A DNA stretch of 49,816 bases, taken from contig DFGI01000091.1 of the NCBI GenBank assembly GCA_002371705.1, positions 1-49,816 of the forward strand, written 5' to 3'. The position numbers and the translations under genes were made by a program. Numbering within the stretch: position 1 is the stretch's first letter; each line of letters starts with the position of its first letter. The notes under the pieces were generated by a model. It did no database searches. It was not told the DNA's origin and saw only the letters and a list, made by a program, of their open reading frames with translations. The stretch comes from Bacteroidales bacterium UBA3754. GTDB taxonomy: Bacteria > Bacteroidota > Bacteroidia > Bacteroidales > UBA1715. This document shows, piece by piece, positions 41,077 through 49,816 of the stretch.

Positions 41077-44000
41077 ATGAAACACAATTTGTGGCGTAAA
41101 TTTTGGACTCTTTGTTTGGGCGTTATATGTTCGTTTGGTGTACACGCACAGTCGGTATTGGTTGCGGGTACTGACTTCTCGTGCGCTGGATACGAAAACG
41201 AAGCGTATGTAAGTGTGAATGAAATCACAGGATGGTTGGGAATTATTCAACCTCAGATTACCGTTAATCTACCATTGACGCCAGATGCTGATGTCGATGT
41301 GAAAAAGAAAAAAGGTACGTTTGTTGATGGAAAATACTACGCCGTGACGAACAATGCCGCAAAATTGGATTCATTCCGTCTGTACGACAACAACGAAGAC
41401 CATTGGGGCTTGGTTCTGCCAAAAATGAGTTCGCAGGAAACCATGCTTACGTTCCAAGTGTCGGGTTTGAAACCTGCCGCAAACTATACTGTTGAGGTGG
41501 AATATTGCTTTGTTGCCGATTACAGCGAAGAATGGAGCTATGGTTATCCAGGTGTGAATTACAATACGGGAAACCAACGTCCGGAATATGGAAGTTTGGA
41601 CCCAAAAATTAAATTGATTGCCAACCCTGACCAATACAATACAAAAAATGGTTCGGATGTAGGTTTTTCAAGTAACCAAAAAACTGACCACGGTTGCGCA
41701 ACTGCATCGAATTTCACCAAAAGTGCCGTTGGTGCCGATGGTAAATTGACCGTATATGTGAACTCTTCAAGCCAAACATCGGCAATTATGCTGAAAAGCA
41801 TCAAGGTGTATGGCGAAATCGATCCGCAAATCTATAGTTTGGATGGCTCTGAAGTGTGTGCTGGTGAATTTGCTTCGTTGTTGCTGAAAAACACCTACAA
41901 CACAAGCGGCGTAACCTATCAATGGTACGAAGACAACCGTGCAATTTCGGGTGCGAACGCTCCTGCGTATTCGTTTGAAACGCCTGCCACAGTTGCTTCG
42001 CATACCTACAAATTGGAAGTGAAATCACAAGGGAAAACGTTTACTTCGAATTCGTTGAAAGTTTCCACTATGAAATGTTGCGAAGTGACTCTTCCTGACG
42101 GAACAAGCGTTCCAGCTTCGCGTAAGGTGATTTTCAAAGAAGATTTTGGTGAATTTGATATTGACAGCGACCCTTCGGGTAAAACGTACAAAGTATGGGA
42201 TTTTTCCGACATCACCAATCCTAAACAGGTGAGAAAGACAACAAATACACCGTTTAGGGCTCAAATTTCACCTGCTCCACTTGGCTGTCAGTTTAGTAGC
42301 TCAGGTCCATTGAGCGATGGTGATTATTGTGTGGCTGGTGTGTTGACGCAATATAATGGCACCACATACAACGGAACGCCAGTTAATGGTGCGAAGTTGG
42401 AATGGGCAGGTCGTATTGGTGGTCCGCGTAATCCAGTTGATCCGTCGGTTGACCATTCGGGCGAACTTCCAGGCTGCGCGTTGTTCATCAACTGTAAACC
42501 AAACACGGGAGGTCAATCGTTGTATACTCGTACAATCGATAATTTGTGCCAAAACCGTCAGTTGTTCTATGAATGTTATATTACTGTATTCACAAACTCT
42601 GCAAATGGTACGTACAATCCTGTGGATGTTACAATCCGATTGACTGAACAAGGAAATACTTCGAATTATTCCGAAGCTCGCGGTACAGCTACCATTGAAA
42701 GTGAAGGTGGTACGGGTACGTGGGTGAAACTTGCCGGCGATATTTATTTGGAACGCTCCGATGCGATCATTTTGGACGTAATCAACAATAGTAATGTTGA
42801 CCAAAATGGTAATGACCTTGTAATCGACGATATTATCATCCGTGCTTGTTCGGCACCGCAAATCAAAGCATATTATGATTTGACCACATTTGATACTGAT
42901 ACGGTAACGTGTTCAGGCGATGGTGTGAAAGTGTTTGCGAAAGTTTCGGAAATGTTGAAACAATATTTCGGCGGTGTAAACAACACCTATTTCCAATATC
43001 AATATTCCACAACTCCTGATGTGAAAACTTCGTGGAAGAATGTGGGCGGAATCACTGTTGATGAGTTCAAGGATATTTCATCGTGTACGGCATTCGCTTC
43101 GGCGCAAGATGGTGATGTGATTTATTTCCGTGTGGTTGCTGGTGGCAAATGGACAATGGAAAACACGGCGGAATCGGCTTTCAACCCCGACGATCCTTGT
43201 GCGAGCTACGCAATTTCGCCAGCTATTCCTACGTACATTGAATGTCCAACGTGTAAAGAGCCAAAAGAAATCTCAATCACTGGCGGCGAAGAATTGTTGT
43301 GTCCTGGCGACCAAACAACGTTGACGGTAACTTCGCAGGAAAGTACCGACAATTTCAGCTACACATGGTATAAAGGTAGCGTGGAAACGAATAACATTAT
43401 TACTTCGAAAACCGCTGCTACTCTGCCTTTGTCGGTAAAATACGATGATGTGGAAGGTTCGCAGAAATATATCGTTTTGGTAAAAGATGTGAATTATCCA
43501 ACGGCAACCTCGTGTCAATCGCAGGCGGAATTCACTGTTACTGCAAAAGAAGCTCCAACGGTGGCAATTTCGGGTGGTCAAGTGATTTGCGAAGGCGAAA
43601 CAATCACCAAACCAGTACAATTCACGTTTACTGGAGAAAACACATTCTCGTTCACGTATTCCGACGGGACAACGTCGTCGCAACAAACGCTTGCAAGCGG
43701 GAAAACATTCTCTCCAACCTTGCCAACGGCTCCAGGTTCATCGGTAACGTATTCAATTTCTGCGTTGAGCGACAAATATTGTGAGGCTGCCACATTGCCA
43801 ACAACCAAGGCTACGGTTACTATCAATCCGAAGCCAGAGGTAAATCTTTCCGCCGACAATGATGCAATTTGCGAAGGCGAGGGAACTATCCAGCTCTCGG
43901 CTGAAGTAACGCAAGGCGCATCGGCTACGTGGAAGAAAGATGGCACAGCGTTCACAAATTCAGGTTTGACAAAAACTTTGTCGGCGAAATCAGAATCAGG

Positions 44001-47000
44001 AACATATTCGATTCAGGCTACTGCCGAAGGTTGTGTGAGCGAAGTGTCGGAAGTTACTGTTGTAATCAACGAAAAACCTGAAATTCTTACGTTGACATCT
44101 GATAAAAAAGCCGTTTGTAGCGGTCAAACAATTACATTCAATTCCACAGTGAGCGACGACGGTTCGGGCGAATACACATGGACTGGCGATGATGACGTCA
44201 TCGGCTCGGGTGCATCGGTTTCGCTTACCAAAACGGTGACAGTTGATACTGATGTGACACTCACATTGGCATATAAAAATGGTTGCGATGCAAAAGAAAC
44301 GAAGTCGGTTACCGTTACGTTCTATGCAATTCCGCAAAAACCAACGGTAAAAGACCAAGCATATTGCGTTGACGACACGCCTTCGGCTATAGAAGGAACT
44401 GCTTCGGCAAACGCTACACTCAATTGGTATGGAACAAACGAAACGGGCGGCACGGCATCGACAACTGCCCCAGTTCCGTCAACGAAAAAAGCGGATGTTG
44501 GAAAAACATTCTTCTATGTAAGCCAAACATTGAATGGTTGCGAAAGCGAGCGTGCAATGGCAACAGTAACGGTTGACGATACGTTGAGCCCTGTGATTAC
44601 CGCTTTGCCAGATTTCGAGGTTTGCGAAGGAACGGCAATTGCGCTGAATGTGGAAGGTACATACAAAACAACAACGTGGTCGGGTTCGGGTGCGGCAAAA
44701 TTGGATGCAACTTCAATTCAAAGCCCAACATTCTCGAATTTGGCAGAACCAGGCGATTATGTGGTGAAAGTAAGCGTGGTTGACGAAAAAGGTTGTAAAG
44801 GAAGTTCACAGAAAACAATCACAATCGACCCACTTCCAATCACAAAACTTTCCGCATTGACAAACGAATGTGTTTCCGATGAAAACGAACAAACACTTAC
44901 TGCCACAATCACCCCGGCAGGCGTGGTTGGTACTGGAACATGGACTGGCAATGTGACAAAATCAAGCGAAACATCGGCAACATACAAACCTTCGACAGCT
45001 GGCGTGGGCACACACACAGTCACTTACGATTTTGTGAGCGACAAAGGTTGTCCTGCAGCCCAACAATCAACTTCGGTTGAAGTGTATGACTTGCCAACTC
45101 CGACTATCAAAGTCAGCAATGCAAGCGTGTGCGTAAGCGGAAATAATAGCGACGAGGTTACTATTTCCACAACGGGAACTGTTGCTAATGGATCGTTTGA
45201 TTATTCGGTTGACAACGGTGGTGCCGTAAATGCTACCACAGGCGCGTTTGACCCCAAAATGCATTCAGCAGGAACATATACAATTTCGTTGATTTATACT
45301 GACCCGAATGGTTGTCAGTCAGCAAGTCCGGCAACCGATGTTGTGGTTGTCCATGACTTGCCAACGGTGGTTATTGACGATACAAATCCAACTGAACTTT
45401 GCTACAACGGTGCAGCAATAGAAATCTCTACAACTGTTGAACCTGCCGACGGTGGTTCGGGAGTGTGGACAGGTACGGCATCGGCTACAAGCAATGTGTT
45501 TGATCCTAAGACAAAAACAGTAGGTGCAAATACTCTCACATATACGTTTACTGATAAATTCCAATGTAAAAATGTAAGTAACACATACAGCATTGAAGTT
45601 AAAAAACCTGCTACTCCAACTCCAGGTGATGATGTAAATGCTATGATAAACAACGACGTGTTGAATGGCATGATACCAATGGAGGCAACGATGAACGCTC
45701 CTGCCGACAAGCTGCAATGGTGGTATCCTGAAAATGGAAAAACTATTGTTTCGGAGTCAACAAGCTATGAAAGCCCTGAAACTGCGGTTGGTTCATATCA
45801 TTACTTGGTACGCTCAATGTTGACGGTGAACGGCTCTGGTTGCTATAGCGATAGCGTTATGGTTACGACCAACATTTCAAAATGTAATGCGAAAGCTCCA
45901 AAATCAGCCGACATATATGTGTGTGTTGGTACGGAATTGAAGGAATTCACTGCTACGCAGACCAGCACGTTGACCAACCAGAAAATTTCTTGGCTGACCC
46001 AGAACCCTGTCGGTAAGAATGGTACAGAAGCCGATTCTTGGATATTGCAGGATGAAAGCACGTCATTCACTCCAGCAGCAAGTTCAGTGGATGTAACGGC
46101 TGCAAATGATTATGTATATTACGTTGCGGAATACGATGGAGAGGAATTGTGCTGGTCTCCTGGAACAAAAGTCACACTTCACGTGGTTGACAATCCTGAG
46201 GTGACGATTGAATCACCAGAACACATCTGTGCGAAAGGTTCTGAAACTGTTCCTGTGACGGTTAACCCTCAAAATGGAACGCTTACTCCTTCGGTTGGTA
46301 CGTTGGATGGTTTCAACTGGATGCCGGGTGACTACGAAGGCGATAATGAGGAAGTTACATTCTCATATACGGTGACAAGTTCTCCGTATGCCGACGGTAC
46401 TGTTTGTAGCACGACGGAAACATCGCAAACAACCGCTCATTTTATGGACAAACCGAGTGGAAGTGAAAACATCTGGTTGATTGGCAAAATCGCCACAATA
46501 CCAAACGATTTGCTTGATGGTACAAAAACCAGTACGGGAAAAACTATGAAATGGTACGATACCCAAACAAAAGCAAACGAATTGTCGCCAGTTACACAAA
46601 CTGCCGCAGGTTCAACCTATGCGCCTGATTTGGATGCGCTTCAGACTGAAGTTGGCTCGTTGAAGGAATTCCGCAAGAGTTATTGGATTACACAAACCGA
46701 CGATTATTCGTGCGAAAGTGCGCCAGAGGAGGTTACATTGCATTTGTTGGATTGCCCATGGGAAGCTCCTACAGTTGACTCCATAGAACGTTGTTTGAAT
46801 AAACCAATCGGCAGTTTGACTGCTCAGGAAGGTGCTGCGGTTGAAACAATGGCAACAGGCAGCCGAGTGTCAAATTGGATTTGGTTCGACGAATCGGGTA
46901 ACGAAATCAGTGGTGCCAATAGTGCGGTTTTCATTCCAACTATGGTAAGCAATTCTGAAGCTAAAGTGACGAAATTCTCTGTTGCATACGAAGCTGAAGA

Positions 47001-49816
47001 GGCTACAAGTACGGTAACGTGCCGAAGTCCAAAAACAGATGTGATTGTTACTGTGTTGCCTTTGCCGGAAATCACATTTACCGAACCAGGTACGATTTGC
47101 TATACAACCGAAGAAACGAAAGTTCGTGCTTCGAGCACTTCGGCTAATGGTGCCACCACCGCTACATGGACAATCACTGGCGATGCCGATGCTATCAGCG
47201 ACAATGGTATTTTCTACGCACAGCAAAATGGTAAAAATGCTGGTGTGAAAGATTACACAATCACTTATCAGGCAAAAGACACCAAAGGTTGTATAAACAC
47301 GCAGGATATTCCTATTTCGGTGTTGTATTTGCCACCAGTTGAAACAAAAGGTTTCTACGCATTGACGGGTCAGGCCGAAAATGTTACCGTGAGTGCTACC
47401 AGCCAATTGGAAACTGGAGCCGATGTGGTATGGTTGTCGTCGGAAACGTTGATAAACGACCAAATTCGTGTTGGTACAGGAAAAGCGTTGACAACTGATG
47501 ATAGAACCGATGTGGAAATCAATGGAAAATACTATTATGCCCGTCAATTTGTTGACGAATGTTATAGCGAGCCAACCGAAGCGATAGTTGCCATAGCGAA
47601 TTGTCCGATTCCTTCGGTGGTGATTTCCGATGCTGAAGCATGTTTGTACAGCGGAGCTCCTGAATTGTCGGCTGCTGGCGGCGAATGGGCTGAACGTCCA
47701 AGTGGCTCGGTATATCACTTCTATTTGGATGCGGAAAAAACGACGGAATTGGGTAACTCCGCTGATGGCAAGTTCACACCATCGAATATCACTACCGACT
47801 CTGATGCGAAAGTATATGATTACTACGTGACAGAATCAAATGCTAACATTCAGCAGTTCAAGGATTTGTATGGCGTAACTGAAACATTTGCCTGCGAAAC
47901 CAAGCCTGTGAAGGTTTCCGTAACGATGAAGAAAACACTTCCTCCAACAGTGACAGCAGCTCCGAAAGAAGTTTGTTTCAAGGAAGAAGCTCCGAAATTC
48001 ATTGCTACACAATATGCTGGCGACATTGTTTGGTTTACCGAAAATCCAGGTGAAATAGGTGAGCCGACAGGTATGGCTGCTGGTTCGGGTGCTACATTTG
48101 TTCCTGATTTGGAAGATGTTGGCGACCACACTGTTTGGGGCGTTGCGTTGAACAACGGCTGTTACAGCGAAAGAACAGCAACTGTCTATACCGTTAATCC
48201 TATTCCAGAAAAACCTGAAGTTGAAAATAAGGAAATCTGTTTCGAGGAAGAAGCTGTGTATTTGAAAGCACAAGGCGAAAGCGGCTCCGTATTGAACTGG
48301 TATGCCGATGCGGCTAAAACGCAACCGTTGCGGGCAAGCGAGGAAGGCTATAAACCATCGGTTGAGGCTATAGATGTTTATACGTATTATGTGTCGCAGA
48401 AAGTTCGTGGTTGCGAAAGTCTTCTTGCCGAAGTAACCTACGAAATCAAAGCGTTGCCAATGCCTCCTTCAATTACCGAAGCGCCAGCACGCTTGTGCGA
48501 ATACGATGAGCAACCAACTTTGACTGCCGAAGGTGAACGCATTCGTTGGTATTCTGATGTAAATGCTACCGATTTGTTGATTGAAGATGCCTCGTATGTG
48601 GTGAACGACATGAGCCGCGGAACACATAAATATTATGCTACGCAAACTGTCCGTGGTTGCGAAGGCGCGACGAAAATGGTTGTATATCAAATATATCCAA
48701 CTCCAGAAAATCCAAAAACAGTTGGAGCAAGTATTTGTGCCGGCGACACAAACATTCCAACTCTTTCTACCGATGGTTTGACCGACAAATGGTATTCCGA
48801 CGACCAAACCACGCTAATGGCTTCGGGTTATACTTATACTCCTATGGTTGAGGAAGTTGGAAGTAAAGACAAAATTATGTACGTGCAACGTGAACGTAAT
48901 GGTTGTGTGAGCGAGATGGTTGAAGCTATCCTTCACGTGATTGATGTGCCAAGTTTCTCAATCGGAAACGATACGGTACTTTGTATTTACGACCCAGTTG
49001 CTACGATTCAAGCTACTGATTTTCAACCTGTTTTGACGGAAAAATCATTCGTGGAATGGAAAATCTCGAATGGAACAATTACGAAAAATATGGTTGATAA
49101 TGCAGAACATAACATCACGGCTACAAACGTTTTGAATGTGCCGGGCGATTACACAATTTCCGCTGTGTTTGCGTGCCGCTACGATGAAACAATGACGTGT
49201 AAGAGTAACCCAGTGTATTTGAATTATTCAATCAAGGCGCAACCTCGCAAACCGATTGTGTTCTCGAAAGTGATTTGTCAAGGTGACGAAATAGATGCAT
49301 TGCAGGCTTTGGGAAGTCCAAATGTAGTATGGAAGAGTTTGAGCGGTACGCTGCCAGAAGAATTTCATGGACCAAAATATAAATTCCAAGCTGGTTCGGT
49401 ACTTGATACAGGTACATACAAATTTGAAATCTACGATATGAACATCTACGACGAAGAAAATTTCATTGGTTGTAAGAGTGAAGTCGATACGGTTGATTTG
49501 GTCGTAGCTCCAGGCGCACACACGAAATTGTTTGGACGTGATTCAGTTTGTATGGGTTCAATTGGCGAAAGCTACTATACGCAATTTGAACAGACCAGCC
49601 AATATTTCTGGACAGTTACTGGCGACAACCTGAACTATTCAAAAGATGCGACATCTACCTCGGTGCGCTATATAGATTGGCAACAACCTGGTGTTGACAC
49701 TTTGACTGTGTACGAACAAACATGGGCAGGTTGCGAAGGCTTCGATACTTTGATTGTTCATGTTGCTCCAGCTCCAGTTGCCCACTTCACGTGGTCAATG
49801 CCAGGGTCGTCGAATG
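41077..49816 (+). CDS. giant Ig-like/PKD-like repeat surface protein (3' end outside window)
   Basis: One frame stays open from the ATG at 41077 to the window edge, 2,913 complete codons, with no stop seen. The signal peptide is MKHNLWRKFWTLCLGVIC, cleaved after about VHAQ. An N-terminal beta-sandwich region (about 25-600) includes a jelly-roll-like stretch starting KVIFKEDFGEFD. From about residue 740 there are roughly 20 modules of 80-100 residues. Each opens with a C-x-G/E motif (VICEGETIT, AICEGEGT, EVCEGTAIAL, SICAGDTNIP), contains a W-Y or T-W core, and ends with G-C-x-S before a V-x-V-x-P linker. These are Ig_7/PKD-like domains typical of T9SS-exported adhesins and gliding proteins. 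The sorting domain would lie beyond the edge. Long antisense ORFs inside are shadows. Confidence 0.88.
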   Translation, partial: MKHNLWRKFWTLCLGVICSFGVHAQSVLVAGTDFSCAGYENEAYVSVNEITGWLGIIQPQITVNLPLTPDADVDVKKKKGTFVDGKYYAVTNNAAKLDSFRLYDNNEDHWGLVLPKMSSQETMLTFQVSGLKPAANYTVEVEYCFVADYSEEWSYGYPGVNYNTGNQRPEYGSLDPKIKLIANPDQYNTKNGSDVGFSSNQKTDHGCATASNFTKSAVGADGKLTVYVNSSSQTSAIMLKSIKVYGEIDPQIYSLDGSEVCAGEFASLLLKNTYNTSGVTYQWYEDNRAISGANAPAYSFETPATVASHTYKLEVKSQGKTFTSNSLKVSTMKCCEVTLPDGTSVPASRKVIFKEDFGEFDIDSDPSGKTYKVWDFSDITNPKQVRKTTNTPFRAQISPAPLGCQFSSSGPLSDGDYCVAGVLTQYNGTTYNGTPVNGAKLEWAGRIGGPRNPVDPSVDHSGELPGCALFINCKPNTGGQSLYTRTIDNLCQNRQLFYECYITVFTNSANGTYNPVDVTIRLTEQGNTSNYSEARGTATIESEGGTGTWVKLAGDIYLERSDAIILDVINNSNVDQNGNDLVIDDIIIRACSAPQIKAYYDLTTFDTDTVTCSGDGVKVFAKVSEMLKQYFGGVNNTYFQYQYSTTPDVKTSWKNVGGITVDEFKDISSCTAFASAQDGDVIYFRVVAGGKWTMENTAESAFNPDDPCASYAISPAIPTYIECPTCKEPKEISITGGEELLCPGDQTTLTVTSQESTDNFSYTWYKGSVETNNIITSKTAATLPLSVKYDDVEGSQKYIVLVKDVNYPTATSCQSQAEFTVTAKEAPTVAISGGQVICEGETITKPVQFTFTGENTFSFTYSDGTTSSQQTLASGKTFSPTLPTAPGSSVTYSISALSDKYCEAATLPTTKATVTINPKPEVNLSADNDAICEGEGTIQLSAEVTQGASATWKKDGTAFTNSGLTKTLSAKSESGTYSIQATAEGCVSEVSEVTVVINEKPEILTLTSDKKAVCSGQTITFNSTVSDDGSGEYTWTGDDDVIGSGASVSLTKTVTVDTDVTLTLAYKNGCDAKETKSVTVTFYAIPQKPTVKDQAYCVDDTPSAIEGTASANATLNWYGTNETGGTASTTAPVPSTKKADVGKTFFYVSQTLNGCESERAMATVTVDDTLSPVITALPDFEVCEGTAIALNVEGTYKTTTWSGSGAAKLDATSIQSPTFSNLAEPGDYVVKVSVVDEKGCKGSSQKTITIDPLPITKLSALTNECVSDENEQTLTATITPAGVVGTGTWTGNVTKSSETSATYKPSTAGVGTHTVTYDFVSDKGCPAAQQSTSVEVYDLPTPTIKVSNASVCVSGNNSDEVTISTTGTVANGSFDYSVDNGGAVNATTGAFDPKMHSAGTYTISLIYTDPNGCQSASPATDVVVVHDLPTVVIDDTNPTELCYNGAAIEISTTVEPADGGSGVWTGTASATSNVFDPKTKTVGANTLTYTFTDKFQCKNVSNTYSIEVKKPATPTPGDDVNAMINNDVLNGMIPMEATMNAPADKLQWWYPENGKTIVSESTSYESPETAVGSYHYLVRSMLTVNGSGCYSDSVMVTTNISKCNAKAPKSADIYVCVGTELKEFTATQTSTLTNQKISWLTQNPVGKNGTEADSWILQDESTSFTPAASSVDVTAANDYVYYVAEYDGEELCWSPGTKVTLHVVDNPEVTIESPEHICAKGSETVPVTVNPQNGTLTPSVGTLDGFNWMPGDYEGDNEEVTFSYTVTSSPYADGTVCSTTETSQTTAHFMDKPSGSENIWLIGKIATIPNDLLDGTKTSTGKTMKWYDTQTKANELSPVTQTAAGSTYAPDLDALQTEVGSLKEFRKSYWITQTDDYSCESAPEEVTLHLLDCPWEAPTVDSIERCLNKPIGSLTAQEGAAVETMATGSRVSNWIWFDESGNEISGANSAVFIPTMVSNSEAKVTKFSVAYEAEEATSTVTCRSPKTDVIVTVLPLPEITFTEPGTICYTTEETKVRASSTSANGATTATWTITGDADAISDNGIFYAQQNGKNAGVKDYTITYQAKDTKGCINTQDIPISVLYLPPVETKGFYALTGQAENVTVSATSQLETGADVVWLSSETLINDQIRVGTGKALTTDDRTDVEINGKYYYARQFVDECYSEPTEAIVAIANCPIPSVVISDAEACLYSGAPELSAAGGEWAERPSGSVYHFYLDAEKTTELGNSADGKFTPSNITTDSDAKVYDYYVTESNANIQQFKDLYGVTETFACETKPVKVSVTMKKTLPPTVTAAPKEVCFKEEAPKFIATQYAGDIVWFTENPGEIGEPTGMAAGSGATFVPDLEDVGDHTVWGVALNNGCYSERTATVYTVNPIPEKPEVENKEICFEEEAVYLKAQGESGSVLNWYADAAKTQPLRASEEGYKPSVEAIDVYTYYVSQKVRGCESLLAEVTYEIKALPMPPSITEAPARLCEYDEQPTLTAEGERIRWYSDVNATDLLIEDASYVVNDMSRGTHKYYATQTVRGCEGATKMVVYQIYPTPENPKTVGASICAGDTNIPTLSTDGLTDKWYSDDQTTLMASGYTYTPMVEEVGSKDKIMYVQRERNGCVSEMVEAILHVIDVPSFSIGNDTVLCIYDPVATIQATDFQPVLTEKSFVEWKISNGTITKNMVDNAEHNITATNVLNVPGDYTISAVFACRYDETMTCKSNPVYLNYSIKAQPRKPIVFSKVICQGDEIDALQALGSPNVVWKSLSGTLPEEFHGPKYKFQAGSVLDTGTYKFEIYDMNIYDEENFIGCKSEVDTVDLVVAPGAHTKLFGRDSVCMGSIGESYYTQFEQTSQYFWTVTGDNLNYSKDATSTSVRYIDWQQPGVDTLTVYEQTWAGCEGFDTLIVHVAPAPVAHFTWSMPGSSN

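Noticed and set aside
46870..47718. 282-codon antisense ORF inside the giant Ig-like gene
   Set aside because: It lies opposite a continuous secreted-protein frame with repeat modules. The antisense protein is rich in rare residues with no domain, so it is a shadow of codon bias.

Overview
The window reads as a stretch of Bacteroidota chromosome, most likely from an uncultured member of the Bacteroidales. Four lines of evidence support this. Upstream boxes fit the TAnnTTTG form typical of the phylum. Two proteins carry type IX secretion (T9SS) style C-terminal tails, and a giant Ig-like protein runs off the right edge. There are DUF2723, DUF5686, SprB-repeat and SEC-C-tagged methionine aminopeptidase genes. 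Start codons generally lack strong Shine-Dalgarno sequences. No rRNA, tRNA or CRISPR array was recognised.

Layout. (1) 1-4909: the tail of a type I restriction locus. hsdR is intact, but directly upstream sits a tightly coupled trio (Xre regulator, ImmA/IrrE metallopeptidase, PIN-domain protein). A 32-base copy of the hsdR 5' end lies on the far side of this trio, which looks like an insertion or duplication scar. (2) 5023-12100: mostly ordinary genes. These are a secreted class A acid phosphatase, a CPBP membrane protease, a cytoplasmic GH43 enzyme, ruvB, map, hemW and a DUF4298 gene. A small four-helix-bundle (S23/Avd-like) gene between map and hemW is framed by inverted repeats and looks like a mobile cassette. 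(3) 12276-20937: an AT-richer defense island. It holds dinD, a shredded dinD copy, a 21-codon remnant of a second cytosine methyltransferase, then a coupled operon of C5 methyltransferase, HNH endonuclease, McrB-type AAA+ GTPase and LlaJI/McrC-type nuclease, followed by RhuM. (4) 20958-32507: housekeeping genes. These are yjbQ with a tiny upstream ORF, a topoisomerase IV/gyrase A subunit, ribD, prmC, thiL, a DUF2723 (TMEM260-like) O-mannosyltransferase-family membrane protein, asnS and a coupled SRPBCC-like gene. (5) 32643-49816: cell-surface genes. These are a T9SS-tailed SprB-repeat protein (minus strand), a tandem two-domain alkaline phosphatase whose first domain has lost its catalytic residues, an overlapping DUF5686 outer-membrane protein, and the first 2,913 codons of a giant Ig-like repeat protein.

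How the parts work together. The methylase, HNH, McrB and LlaJI genes form a restriction-modification unit. It probably descends from a LlaJI-like system that has lost one methylase and gained an HNH gene. The type I locus and its Xre/ImmA/PIN insert form a second defense zone, with housekeeping genes between. The right third is envelope and secretion cargo (phosphate scavenging, adhesion or motility).

The best candidates for something not previously described are the Xre-ImmA-PIN insert inside the type I locus, the composite HNH/McrB/LlaJI operon with its composition break, and the inverted-repeat four-helix-bundle cassette.
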